The notes under the pieces are model-generated. The model was not told the DNA's origin and did no database searches. It saw only the letters and a list, made by a program, of their open reading frames with translations. This document shows, piece after piece, positions 7,298 to 13,723 of a stretch of DNA of 14,175 nucleotides (position 1 is its first letter; each line of letters begins with the position of its first letter). Made by a program: the position numbers and the translations under genes. The stretch is from assembly GCA_030668025.1 (NCBI GenBank), contig DAOUUT010000067.1, positions 1 through 14,175 on the forward strand, read 5' to 3'. This DNA is from Promethearchaeota archaeon (GTDB lineage Archaea > Asgardarchaeota > Lokiarchaeia > Sigynarchaeales > SOKP01).

Positions 7298-7302
7298 GGA
7301 GG
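7298..7302 (+). promoter_or_regulatory. Ribosome binding site deciding the histone-like start
   Basis: GGAGG is the strongest Shine-Dalgarno match in the region. It is 1 nt from the ATG at 7304, too close to work, and 10 nt from the in-frame ATG at 7313. The second ATG is therefore the likely start. Confidence 0.6.
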
Positions 7303-7312
7303 AATGAAAAAA

Positions 7313-7498
7313 ATGGCTAAAAAAGTATTTGCTTGGTCACCAGTTCGAAAGTTAATGAAAGATAACGGCGCTGAAATGGTTGCTCGCGAAGCAGTAGACG
7401 CTCTAATCGATTATTTAGAGAAAGTCGCAAGAGCAGTAACCAATAAAGCATTAGAAATGACTCGTCACGCCGGTAGGAAGAAACTTTTTAGTATTTAA
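7313..7498 (+). CDS. Short archaeal histone-fold protein lacking helix 3
   Basis: A 61-residue protein aligning to archaeal histones. Helix 1 is SPVRKLMKDNGA (9-20), loop 1 is EMVAR, and long helix 2 is REAVDALIDYLEKVARAV through to LEMTRHAG (25-54). RHAGRKK is the loop-2 motif that touches DNA in the family. A standard archaeal histone continues from here into xxxDIxxA of helix 3; this protein ends with LFSI and a stop. Neither other frame continues helix 3, so I see no simple frameshift. Known family role: dimeric DNA compaction in the cytoplasm. Without helix 3 the dimer-dimer contacts that build extended histone chains should be weakened; that is inference. The protein is basic overall. 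It is followed by a 205-bp AT-rich gap and then the acetyltransferase array. Confidence 0.82.
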   Translation: MAKKVFAWSPVRKLMKDNGAEMVAREAVDALIDYLEKVARAVTNKALEMTRHAGRKKLFSI

Positions 7499-7644
7499 CT
7501 TTAAATCTTTATACTTACCGTCAACGACATGACTTTGGCAATGAAATTATTGTAGATTTCAATTTTACTGTAAAAAATTATTTAATTTTCTATTTTTTAT
7601 TTTATTTTTAATTTTAATTTTAATGTAAAGATATTAATTTTTAC

Positions 7645-7678
7645 ACTCATTCATATTTCTTAATCAAATTCAATGAGT
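7645..7678. promoter_or_regulatory. Inverted repeat upstream of the acetyltransferase array
   Basis: ACTCATT (7645-7651) and AATGAGT (7672-7678) are a 7-bp inverted pair with a 20-nt spacer, ending 25 bp before the first acetyltransferase ATG. It could be a dyad operator or leader hairpin. In such AT-rich DNA it could also be chance. The rest of 7499-7703 is T-rich sequence that may end the histone-like transcript. Confidence 0.2.
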
Positions 7679-7703
7679 TATGAATTATATTTGATGTTAA
7701 ACC

Positions 7704-8300
7704 ATGACTGAAGAAAAAAAAGATAAAGAAGATAAGAAAGAAGAAGATGACGTATTTCCTTTCATAGAAGGAGAGACTATCGATTTAGTTGCTGGAAACT
7801 CTAAATGGGCCAATTTAGTTTGTAAATGGATGAACGATCCAAAAGTCCGTCATTATTCTCGAAATATATGGCCACTTACTCTCGAAGAAGTAAAGAAATT
7901 TTTCGAACCTTTACCAGACAGACAAATGAAGGAATTTATCGTCTTCACAGTTTATCATAAGCACGCAAAACGACCAATCGGTAGTATAGGATTTAATCAC
8001 ATTAATTGGGTCAGTAGAAATGCTAATATATTTTTAACAATCGGAGAACCTGAATATTGGGGGAAGGGAATAGCGGGTGAAGCTTCTAGGTTAATGATCA
8101 ACTACGGTTTTACTGAATTGAATTTTCACAAAATTTTTGCTGGAGTTTTTACACCAAACAGCAGGTCTCTTCGCGCAGCTGAAAAATTAGGATTTAAAGA
8201 AGAAGGAGTTTTAAAAGAAGAAATGTATGTTGACGGGAAATATCACGATATCCATAAATTCGCATTGTTTAAAAGAGATTGGGAAATGAAAGATGAATAA
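7704..8300 (+). CDS. RimJ/RimL-like GNAT acetyltransferase, array copy 1
   Basis: This 198-residue protein belongs to the GNAT fold, RimJ/RimL-like branch, which transfers acetyl from acetyl-CoA to amino groups. It opens with a highly charged tail (MTEEKKDKEDKKEEDD), then the family pattern KWMNDPKVRHYSRN, PIGSIGF (strand), EYWGKGIAGEA (117-127; pyrophosphate loop with Gly122 and Ala124 intact), NYGFTELN, and AAEKLGFKEEGVLKEEMYVDG near the end. The tail is not part of the fold and is shared only with copy 2. It is the first of five tandem copies, with 14 bp to the next. The substrate is unknown: ribosomal protein N-termini are the textbook target of the branch, but small molecules are equally possible. 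Confidence 0.9.
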   Translation: MTEEKKDKEDKKEEDDVFPFIEGETIDLVAGNSKWANLVCKWMNDPKVRHYSRNIWPLTLEEVKKFFEPLPDRQMKEFIVFTVYHKHAKRPIGSIGFNHINWVSRNANIFLTIGEPEYWGKGIAGEASRLMINYGFTELNFHKIFAGVFTPNSRSLRAAEKLGFKEEGVLKEEMYVDGKYHDIHKFALFKRDWEMKDE

Positions 8301-8314
8301 TTTATTGATTAAAC

Positions 8315-8917
8315 ATGGCAGAAGAAAAAAAAGATAAAGAAGATAAGGAAGAAGAAGAAGAAGAAGATGTATTTCCTTTCATAGAAGGAGAGACTATCGA
8401 TTTAGTTGCTGGAAATTCTAAATGGGCCAATTTAAGTTGTAAATGGAGAAACGATCCAAAAGTGCGTCATTATGCTCGAAATATATGGCCACAAACTCTC
8501 GAAGAAGTAAAGAAGCGGTTCGAACCTTTACCAAACAACCAAATGAGGGATTCTATTAAATTTACAATTTACCATAAGCAATCAAAACGACCAATCGGTA
8601 GAATAGGATTCAGTCGTATTGATTGGGTTAGTAAAAATGCTAATATTTTTGCCATGATAGGAGAACCTGAATATTGGGGGAAGGGTATAGCTGGTGAAGC
8701 TTCTAGGTTAGTAATCAATTACGGTTTTACTGAATTGAATTTACATAAAATTTATTCTGGAGTTTTTACACCAAATAAAAGATCTCTTCGCGCAGCTGAA
8801 AAATTAGGATTTGAAAAAGAAGGCGTTTTAAAAGAAGAAATGTATGTTGACGGACAATATCACGATGTGCACAGATTCGCATTGTTTAAACGAGATTGGA
8901 AAAAAAAAGACGAATAA
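8315..8917 (+). CDS. RimJ/RimL-like GNAT acetyltransferase, array copy 2
   Basis: A 200-residue near-duplicate of copy 1. Long stretches of DNA are identical, for example around the VFPFIEGETIDLVAG segment, so this is the youngest duplication in the array. The pyrophosphate loop EYWGKGIAGEA is unchanged and should bind acetyl-CoA. The acidic tail has grown: (GAA)6 at 8348-8365 encodes six Glu in a row. Changes relative to copy 1 cluster in the middle (for example MRDSIKFTIYHKQSKRPIG) and could alter substrate choice. It lies 14 bp after copy 1 with no strong Shine-Dalgarno site, and 32 bp before copy 3. Probably co-transcribed. Confidence 0.9.
   Translation: MAEEKKDKEDKEEEEEEDVFPFIEGETIDLVAGNSKWANLSCKWRNDPKVRHYARNIWPQTLEEVKKRFEPLPNNQMRDSIKFTIYHKQSKRPIGRIGFSRIDWVSKNANIFAMIGEPEYWGKGIAGEASRLVINYGFTELNLHKIYSGVFTPNKRSLRAAEKLGFEKEGVLKEEMYVDGQYHDVHRFALFKRDWKKKDE
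8348..8365 (+). repeat. (GAA)6 trinucleotide tract in the acetyltransferase tail
   Basis: Six perfect GAA units encode poly-Glu in copy 2; the matching part of copy 1 has a shorter, interrupted tract. Slippage is the simple explanation. The length may vary between strains. Confidence 0.8.
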
Positions 8918-8949
8918 TAATTATTAAGTAAAGGATTGGCGAGTAAATT

Positions 8950-9510
8950 ATGGAAAAAAAAACGCGATTAACATTTATTGAGGGGGAACGCATAGAACTT
9001 CTCCCAATTAATTCCGAAAATGTAAAGATCCACGCTAGATGGAGGAACGACCCTAAAACGAGATTATACACCCGAAATCATTTTCCCGTGTCTCATGAAG
9101 ATCTAAAGAAGCGTTTAGAGAAAAACCAAGGATCAACAAAGAGAGATATTTCTTTTGAAATTTATCATAAAGAACTTGATAAAATTGTTGGTTTTGTAGA
9201 ATTCCATCATATTAATTATATTAATCAAGCAGCAGATTTAAGCGTCTTAATAGGAGAAAAAGAATTATGGGGAAAAAATTTCGGTACAGAAGCAGCAAAA
9301 CTAATGATCAAATACGGATTTGACGAATTAAACTTAGTTAAAGTTACAGTTTTCGTTTTAAGACCAAATAAAGGAGCTTGTCGTATGATTGAGAAAATTG
9401 GAATGAAACCCGAATTAATATTGAAAAAGCAAACATATTTCGACGGAGAGTATGTCGATGAATTGAACTTTAGTCTCTCTAGAGAAGAATGGGAACAAAC
9501 GAATAAATAA
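8950..9510 (+). CDS. GNAT-fold protein, array copy 3 (altered acetyl-CoA loop)
   Basis: 186 residues without the charged tail. The family pattern is kept: RWRNDPKTRLYTRN (30-43), EIYHKELDKIVGF, NYINQAADLSVLIGE, YGFDELNLVKV, MIEKIGM and TYFDGEYVDELNF. The pyrophosphate loop reads ELWGKNFGTEA (106-116), so the glycine at the fourth position of the (Q/R)xxGx(G/A) motif is Asn110. That position normally makes a backbone contact to CoA, so activity or cofactor use may be changed. It diverges most from copies 1 and 2 in its N-terminal half. The ATG follows an AAAGGA sequence about 12 nt upstream. Confidence 0.87.
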   Translation: MEKKTRLTFIEGERIELLPINSENVKIHARWRNDPKTRLYTRNHFPVSHEDLKKRLEKNQGSTKRDISFEIYHKELDKIVGFVEFHHINYINQAADLSVLIGEKELWGKNFGTEAAKLMIKYGFDELNLVKVTVFVLRPNKGACRMIEKIGMKPELILKKQTYFDGEYVDELNFSLSREEWEQTNK

Positions 9511-9569
9511 TTGATATTTTAAAAAATCGAATGAATAATTTAAACTGAAAACTTATGAGGGTATAGAAG

Positions 9570-10127
9570 ATGGAAAAACCAGAAGTTTTTCCCTTTATTT
9601 TAGGAGAAAACATTGACTTAGTTGCTATTAATTCCGAACACGGTAATTTGTATGCCAAATGGATTAACGACCCTCGCGTAAGAAGATATGCCCGTAATAC
9701 AATACCAATTACCGTTGAAGAATCAAAAAAGTGGTTTGAACCAAGGGAAGGGCTAAAAGAATTTGTAACTTTTGAAATTTATCATAAAAAAGATAAAGTA
9801 CCAATTGGAACTTGTGGATATGGACACATTGATTGGATAAATAGACACGCCAATACATTTATGTCAATAGGCGAGCCTAAATATTGGAATAAAAACTTAG
9901 GGACTGAAGCATCGAAACTTTTAATCGATTATGGATTTGGAGAGCTCAATTTTCATAAGATTTACGCGGGTATATATGAACCTAACATAGGTTCGTGGAG
10001 CGTGGCTGAGAAAGATGGTTTTGTGTTAGAGGGCATTGAGAAGAAGATGATGTATGTTGATGGAGAATATGTAGATGCGAGGATATATAGATATTTAAAA
10101 GAAGATTGGCTTAAATCAAAGGAATAA
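9570..10127 (+). CDS. GNAT-fold protein, array copy 4 (altered acetyl-CoA loop)
   Basis: 185 residues, closest to copies 1 and 2 outside the tail: VFPFILGENIDLVAINSE, KWINDPRVRRYARN, IYHKKDKVPIG, IDWINRHANTFMSIGEP, NYGF-type YGFGELNFHKIYAGIY and MMYVDGEYVD. The pyrophosphate loop is the most altered of the five: KYWNKNLGTEA (104-114), with Asn at both usual Gly positions. The remaining Gly111 fills the small-residue place. Either CoA is held differently or this copy has a non-catalytic role. GAGG lies 9 nt before the ATG. The 59-bp gap to copy 3 is the longest in the array. Confidence 0.87.
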   Translation: MEKPEVFPFILGENIDLVAINSEHGNLYAKWINDPRVRRYARNTIPITVEESKKWFEPREGLKEFVTFEIYHKKDKVPIGTCGYGHIDWINRHANTFMSIGEPKYWNKNLGTEASKLLIDYGFGELNFHKIYAGIYEPNIGSWSVAEKDGFVLEGIEKKMMYVDGEYVDARIYRYLKEDWLKSKE

Positions 10128-10159
10128 AATAGTATTAACAATTTCCATCATTAAGAATT

Positions 10160-10720
10160 ATGAAGAATCAAGATATTTTTACCTTTATCGAAGGAGAAAC
10201 TATAGATTTCGTTCCATTAAATATTGAAAATTTAAAACTATATTGTAAATGGGAAAATAACCCTAATGTACGGATATACTCTCGAAACATTTTACCTCGT
10301 ACTTTAGAAGACATGAAGAAATACCTAGAGCCTTCAGATAAAAGACCTAAAACTGGAGTAAGTTGCGAAATTTGGCATAAAAAAGATAAAAAGATAATTG
10401 GCTTTGGAGAAGTGGCAGATATCAACTGGTATAACCAACAAGCGTATTTAGGGTTGATTATTGGAGAGCCCGATTATTGGGGGCAAAAAATTGGAGAAGA
10501 AGCTACAAGGTTATTAGTTGAATATGCTTTTAACGAACTAAACATTTTTAAACTTAAAGCCTCTATACTTGTTGTTAACAAAGGGTCGTGGCGTTGCGCA
10601 GAGAAAAACGGTTTTACTCGCGTAGCAACATTTAAGAAAGATATGTACGTTAACGGAAAATATTTGGATAATTATGTGTATTCGCTCTTAAAAGAAGATT
10701 GGTTAAAACTAAGAAAATAA
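10160..10720 (+). CDS. GNAT-fold protein, array copy 5 (altered acetyl-CoA loop)
   Basis: 186 residues with the same layout: FTFIEGETIDFVPLN, KWENNPNVRIYSRN, IWHKKDKKIIGFGE, DINWYNQQAYLGLIIGEP, EYAFNELNIFKLKASI, AEKNGFTRVATFKKDMYVNG and a closing LLKEDW. The pyrophosphate loop is DYWGQKIGEEA (105-115), with Lys110 in place of the key Gly. YNQQA in place of the NR.A seen in copies 1, 2 and 4 links it to copy 3 (INQA). It is the last of the array: the next gene is on the opposite strand and converges on it after 40 bp. Confidence 0.87.
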   Translation: MKNQDIFTFIEGETIDFVPLNIENLKLYCKWENNPNVRIYSRNILPRTLEDMKKYLEPSDKRPKTGVSCEIWHKKDKKIIGFGEVADINWYNQQAYLGLIIGEPDYWGQKIGEEATRLLVEYAFNELNIFKLKASILVVNKGSWRCAEKNGFTRVATFKKDMYVNGKYLDNYVYSLLKEDWLKLRK

Positions 10721-10760
10721 AAAGTATTTCCCTAGTGTGAAACGCAAATTATAACTAAAT

Positions 10761-11150
10761 TCATAATACCTTCTCGTTCCATATGGATTTAAGATATGTC
10801 ATAGCAATTCCGAAATAATCTATTAATTCTAATGCAGATATGAGAATTGTATCTCCTTCCAGAGATAAAAGAACCTCTCCCTCAGGATCGAGAAGTTCAC
10901 CTTTTTCTTTTGAAATTTCGCACATGGGTCCAGCATCATTACCAATTTTGGAATCCAGAACAAATCCTACTTGGAAATCCTTATTGAGTAGGATATCATT
11001 ATGCTTATCAAGTCTCAATAGTGTAAATCCATTTTTGTTTTTAACCATGTTTCCTTCTAAAAATCCCACTTTTCTCTTTTTTTTATCTAAATATTTTTTT
11101 CCATCTATATATCCTATCATTTTATGTTTATTGTTATACACTTCTAACAT
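10761..11150 (-). CDS. Hypothetical protein with short beta-strand repeats
   Basis: I do not recognise a family for these 129 residues. The N-terminal two thirds contain imperfect repeats of the kind YNNKHKMIGYIDG, DKKKRKVGFLEG, NGFTLLRLDKHND and NKDFQVGFVLDS. Each is a strand with a G(Y/F)(I/L/V) core followed by a polar turn, as in small beta-flower or beta-propeller-like folds. The last 30 residues (TILISALELIDYFGIAMTYL) look helical. No signal peptide or membrane span is clear. It stands alone on its strand, with a 68-bp tandem repeat upstream of its start and GNAT copy 5 converging on its 3' end. No Shine-Dalgarno site precedes the ATG. Confidence 0.68.
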   Translation of the reverse strand: MLEVYNNKHKMIGYIDGKKYLDKKKRKVGFLEGNMVKNKNGFTLLRLDKHNDILLNKDFQVGFVLDSKIGNDAGPMCEISKEKGELLDPEGEVLLSLEGDTILISALELIDYFGIAMTYLKSIWNEKVL

Positions 11151-11175
11151 TTTTACACACTTCGTGTTTTTAATT

Positions 11176-11311
11176 AATATAATTTAAGAAAGTATCCAAA
11201 TTTTTCTAAAAAAGGAGCGTTCGAATTATATATTTTTTTAATAAATATAATTTAAGAAAGCTTCTAAATTTTTCTAAAAAAGGAGCGTTCGAATTATATA
11301 TTTTTTTAATA
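11176..11311. repeat. Two tandem 68-bp repeats upstream of the hypothetical gene
   Basis: Units 11176-11243 and 11244-11311 agree at 65 of 68 positions; the three differences sit together (GTATCC versus GCTTCT). Each unit carries AAAAAAGGAGCGTTCGAA followed by an AT-rich run with seven T. On the minus strand, which is the sense of the gene downstream, each unit includes TTAAATTATATT, which resembles a TATA element, so the promoter itself may be duplicated. There is no open reading frame. Confidence 0.9.
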
Positions 11312-11344
11312 ATTTAATTTAACGGGTAATTAGACTCTTAACTT

Positions 11345-11363
11345 AAAAAATAAAAAAAAAAAA
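11345..11363 (-). terminator. T-tract terminator of the AOR operon
   Basis: On the minus strand this is a run of twelve T, an A, then six T, starting 39 bp after the stop codon of the MoaD-like gene. Oligo-T runs are the usual archaeal termination signal, and this is among the longest in the window. Confidence 0.55.
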
Positions 11364-11402
11364 GAATTTTGTGAGTATATTTCAGTATTACATCTTTTCC
11401 TA

Positions 11403-11687
11403 CTAATTTTCAGCGCGATTAAAATACCATTTATACAATAATGCTTGGTTTCCAGCGAATATTCCGACTCTGTCGCCATCGTTTACTTTTTTATTAAATC
11501 CAGAGTACACTCCATTTACAAAAATATGGCTTGTTTCGTTTTCTTCAATTGATAAATTCTGTAGTATATCAGAGATATATTCGATATTCTCGGAATTGAC
11601 ATGTAAATTAAGTGGGAGAGCCCCATTGGTTTTCTCATCCTTAATTTTTTTTCGCAAATCTCCAAAGATTTTAACTAATATTGTCAT
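11403..11687 (-). CDS. MoaD/ThiS-like beta-grasp protein without C-terminal Gly-Gly
   Basis: 94 residues with the ubiquitin-like MoaD/ThiS outline: first strand TILVKIFGDLRKKI, a helix at about 34-46, then HIFVNGVYSGFNKKVNDGDRVGIFAG (the VNG...DGDRVxIF block is typical). True sulfur carriers end right after this block with Gly-Gly, which is thiocarboxylated. Here the chain goes on with NQALLYKWYFNRAEN and has no terminal diglycine. It is therefore unlikely to act as an ordinary sulfur donor unless the tail is removed. It starts 10 bp after the AOR gene, so the two are almost surely co-transcribed. Roles in AOR maturation, pterin insertion or as a structural partner are possible; none is shown by sequence. 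Confidence 0.82.
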   Translation of the reverse strand: MTILVKIFGDLRKKIKDEKTNGALPLNLHVNSENIEYISDILQNLSIEENETSHIFVNGVYSGFNKKVNDGDRVGIFAGNQALLYKWYFNRAEN

Positions 11688-11697
11688 GTTTAAATGT

Positions 11698-13434
11698 TTA
11701 AGGTCCCCAAACTTTATCTAATTCTTCGTCGCTTACATCGAAAACCGTGTTATGTGGAGATAATTTTTCCTTCAAGAAAAATTCTGGAAGTCTATCATCT
11801 TTTTCAGTAAAACCTGCTGCTTTATTAAATTTCCTTTCAACATCGATAATTGATTTTCCATATCCTGGAACATCTGCGACTGTTAGATTAGCACCTAATA
11901 CGCCATTTAATGTACCAACAACACCTTCCAATCCTTCAGGAATATCTAATACAGCAAAAGCTATAAAAAGACAATAACCAGAAGCATCTATTGCTGCCGT
12001 CGCTATTTGTAAATTACGTGATAAATCAGCTTTACTTGTATCCATAGGATCTGCTGTTCCTCCTACACCCATTATCTCTGTAGCTATTGCGTAACCCGCA
12101 GTATGGTCTGCTCCTTGAGTTGTAGTTGCGTAAGTTACACCGATTCCTTTGATGGCACGCGGATCATAAGCCGGTAAGCTCTGTCCTTTCACAACCGGTA
12201 CTCTTGTAACTCCAAAGGCTTGAGCAGTGAAAGCTGTACCATTCGCTAAAATTCGACCCGTTGGCGTTTTATTCTTAACTTCGTCCATTAATTTTAGAGC
12301 CTTTTTACCATCTCCGAATTCAGCTAATCCGCCTTCCATCGCAACTCCCATCATACCTCCTGCTTCAATTGTATCTAATCCCAAATCATTACATGCTCTG
12401 TTTAATTCCCCGACATCATCCAAATTATAAATTCCACAATTAGGACCAAGAGCCCAAACGCTCTCATATTCCAATACTCCTACGGGATCTTTTCCTCCTG
12501 GTTTACACCATACTTCGGAGCATTGAATAACGCATCCCGGACTGCAAAAATGAGGTCGTTGTCCTCCGCGTTTTTTGAGCTCCTCAGCTTTTACTTCTCC
12601 AGAAACATTTTCTGATCTATCATCTTGACCTGATGAAAAATTACGTTGTGGTAATCCCCCTGCTTCATTTATGATATTGACAAGTACACTTGTTCCGTAT
12701 GAGTTGAGAGCACCTCCAGGCTTCGTGACATCATGAGTTGTCAATGCCTTTGTTATCTTTCGAACACCTTCTTTGAAAGCTTCTTCATTCAGAATTTCAA
12801 CTCCCGGAGCATTAGTCTCATCAACTATGATAAATTTTAATCCTTTGGAAGCCATTACTGCTCCAACACCACCTCTACCAGCATATCGACTAGGTAGACC
12901 TTCGGGATCATTAAAACACACTCCTGACGAGGCACCTAAAAGTTCCGCAGCAATACCAACTCCACATATTCCAACATTATCTCCATACTCTTTGAATAAT
13001 CCTTTATACGCGTCATATAGACCCTTTCCAACCCATTTATCAGCACTAGTAAATTCTGCCTTATCCATGGTAACCTTTAGTGTATAGAACTCGGATCCTT
13101 CATGTTTTCCTTCAAGTATTATAGCAGCAATTCTCATTCTCGCTAATTTTTGAGAAAATGGGGTTCCTGCATTCGCTTCTTTAATCCCTCCTGTTAAAGG
13201 TGATTTGCATCCAACAGATAGACGACCTGAAGATGGGGCCTTTGTTCCTGTAACTAACCCCGGTGCAATTACTAACTTATTATTTGGACCTAAAGGGTGA
13301 CAGAGTGGTTCAACTTCTTTTTCAACTATCGTGGAAGTAAGTGCTCGTCCACCTAACGCAGCGAAATCAGCAGGAAAATCTTCAAATTTCGCTTCGAGAT
13401 TACTCATATTTACTCTTAACATTCTTTTTGGCAT
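11698..13434 (-). CDS. Aldehyde:ferredoxin oxidoreductase (tungsten-pterin AOR family)
   Basis: 578 residues, slightly shorter than the usual 600-630. Family enzymes oxidise aldehydes to acids with ferredoxin in the cytoplasm, using tungsten-bis-pterin and one [4Fe-4S] cluster. Visible: N-terminal GGRALTS (28-34), GRGGVGAVMASKGLKFI (187-203), cluster ligands C297, C301 and C305 in CSPGCVIQC, the fourth ligand C488 in DASGYCLF, EYESVWALG (322-330), and the pterin region VKGQSLPAYDPRAIKG (415-430) with TTQGADHTAG (438-447). The C-x3-C-x3-C spacing differs from the C-x2-C-x3-C of classical Pyrococcus AOR, so this belongs to another AOR subgroup; the aldehyde is unknown. GAGGTGA 6 nt upstream supports the start. 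It is first in an operon with the MoaD-like gene. Confidence 0.95.
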   Translation of the reverse strand: MPKRMLRVNMSNLEAKFEDFPADFAALGGRALTSTIVEKEVEPLCHPLGPNNKLVIAPGLVTGTKAPSSGRLSVGCKSPLTGGIKEANAGTPFSQKLARMRIAAIILEGKHEGSEFYTLKVTMDKAEFTSADKWVGKGLYDAYKGLFKEYGDNVGICGVGIAAELLGASSGVCFNDPEGLPSRYAGRGGVGAVMASKGLKFIIVDETNAPGVEILNEEAFKEGVRKITKALTTHDVTKPGGALNSYGTSVLVNIINEAGGLPQRNFSSGQDDRSENVSGEVKAEELKKRGGQRPHFCSPGCVIQCSEVWCKPGGKDPVGVLEYESVWALGPNCGIYNLDDVGELNRACNDLGLDTIEAGGMMGVAMEGGLAEFGDGKKALKLMDEVKNKTPTGRILANGTAFTAQAFGVTRVPVVKGQSLPAYDPRAIKGIGVTYATTTQGADHTAGYAIATEIMGVGGTADPMDTSKADLSRNLQIATAAIDASGYCLFIAFAVLDIPEGLEGVVGTLNGVLGANLTVADVPGYGKSIIDVERKFNKAAGFTEKDDRLPEFFLKEKLSPHNTVFDVSDEELDKVWGP

Positions 13435-13440
13435 TCATTT

Positions 13441-13447
13441 TCACCTC
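13441..13447 (-). promoter_or_regulatory. Ribosome binding site of the AOR gene
   Basis: On the minus strand GAGGTGA stands 6 nt before the ATG at 13434. It is one of the best Shine-Dalgarno matches in the window and chooses this ATG over the out-of-frame ATG 4 nt upstream. Confidence 0.7.
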
Positions 13448-13472
13448 AATTATTTAAGCATATTTGTGTTAT

Positions 13473-13484
13473 CTATAATTTAAA
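13473..13484 (-). promoter_or_regulatory. Putative TATA box of the AOR operon
   Basis: TTTAAATTATAG on the minus strand lies about 40-50 bp upstream of the AOR ATG, predicting a leader of about 20 nt that contains the ribosome site. The rest of 13435-13641 shows no gene. Confidence 0.4.
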
Positions 13485-13656
13485 TCCTCGTCATGTATCT
13501 TTAAACCTAACGATAAAAAGTCGTAAGTATCTAATATAGGAATCAATTCCATAAAGCGGGAGAAAATTATAGTTGGATGATGAGATTCAATCATGAAAAA
13601 GAATAATTATCTCTTATATTGAGATTGGTTAATTAAATATGCAGGCCCGGGGGGAT

Positions 13657-13686
13657 TTGTTCTCTTGAAAAGAAATTTTTCTTGAT
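13657..13686 (-). other. T-loop intron of tRNA-Arg (30 nt)
   Basis: The segment interrupts the T-loop after position 58. Because CAAAT occurs at both junctions, the exact cut is ambiguous by a few bases. The precursor fits the archaeal splicing motif: central helix GTTC/GAAC (4 bp), a 3-nt AAA bulge on each side, an outer helix GGGG/TCCC (one G-U) and a short inner TC/GA helix. Cutting after the second base of each bulge restores the normal TTCAAAT loop. T-loop introns are known in some archaea but are far rarer than anticodon-loop ones. Confidence 0.8.
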
Positions 13687-13707
13687 TTGAACCCCCGATC
13701 TTCAGCT

Positions 13708-13723
13708 TTCTCCAATGAGATAA
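13708..13723 (-). other. Anticodon-loop intron of tRNA-Arg (16 nt)
   Basis: This lies at the canonical position between bases 37 and 38. Loop and intron pair as CTCC/GGAG (4-bp central helix), with TAT and AAA three-base bulges and the anticodon stem as outer helix. Cutting after the second bulge base leaves the loop CTCCTAA. The inner helix is weak, so this is closer to a bulge-helix-loop. Confidence 0.8.

Noticed and set aside
7313..7560. Frameshift that would restore histone helix 3
   Set aside because: Both alternative frames after the RHAGRKK motif hit stops or give no DIxxA-like helix.
10840..11187. Plus-strand frame of 115 codons opposite the hypothetical gene
   Set aside because: Ser/Pro/Phe-rich composition typical of antisense shadows; the minus-strand frame has regular strand repeats and fits the spacing with its neighbours.
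11176..11311. CRISPR array
   Set aside because: Only two abutting 68-bp units without unique spacers; a plain tandem duplication.
12227..13087. Plus-strand open frames opposite the AOR gene
   Set aside because: They are Ser/Pro-rich antisense shadows of a clear AOR coding sequence on the minus strand.
13574..13620. C/D-box small RNA suggested by ATGATGA
   Set aside because: No CTGA D box at the right distance and no second box pair.
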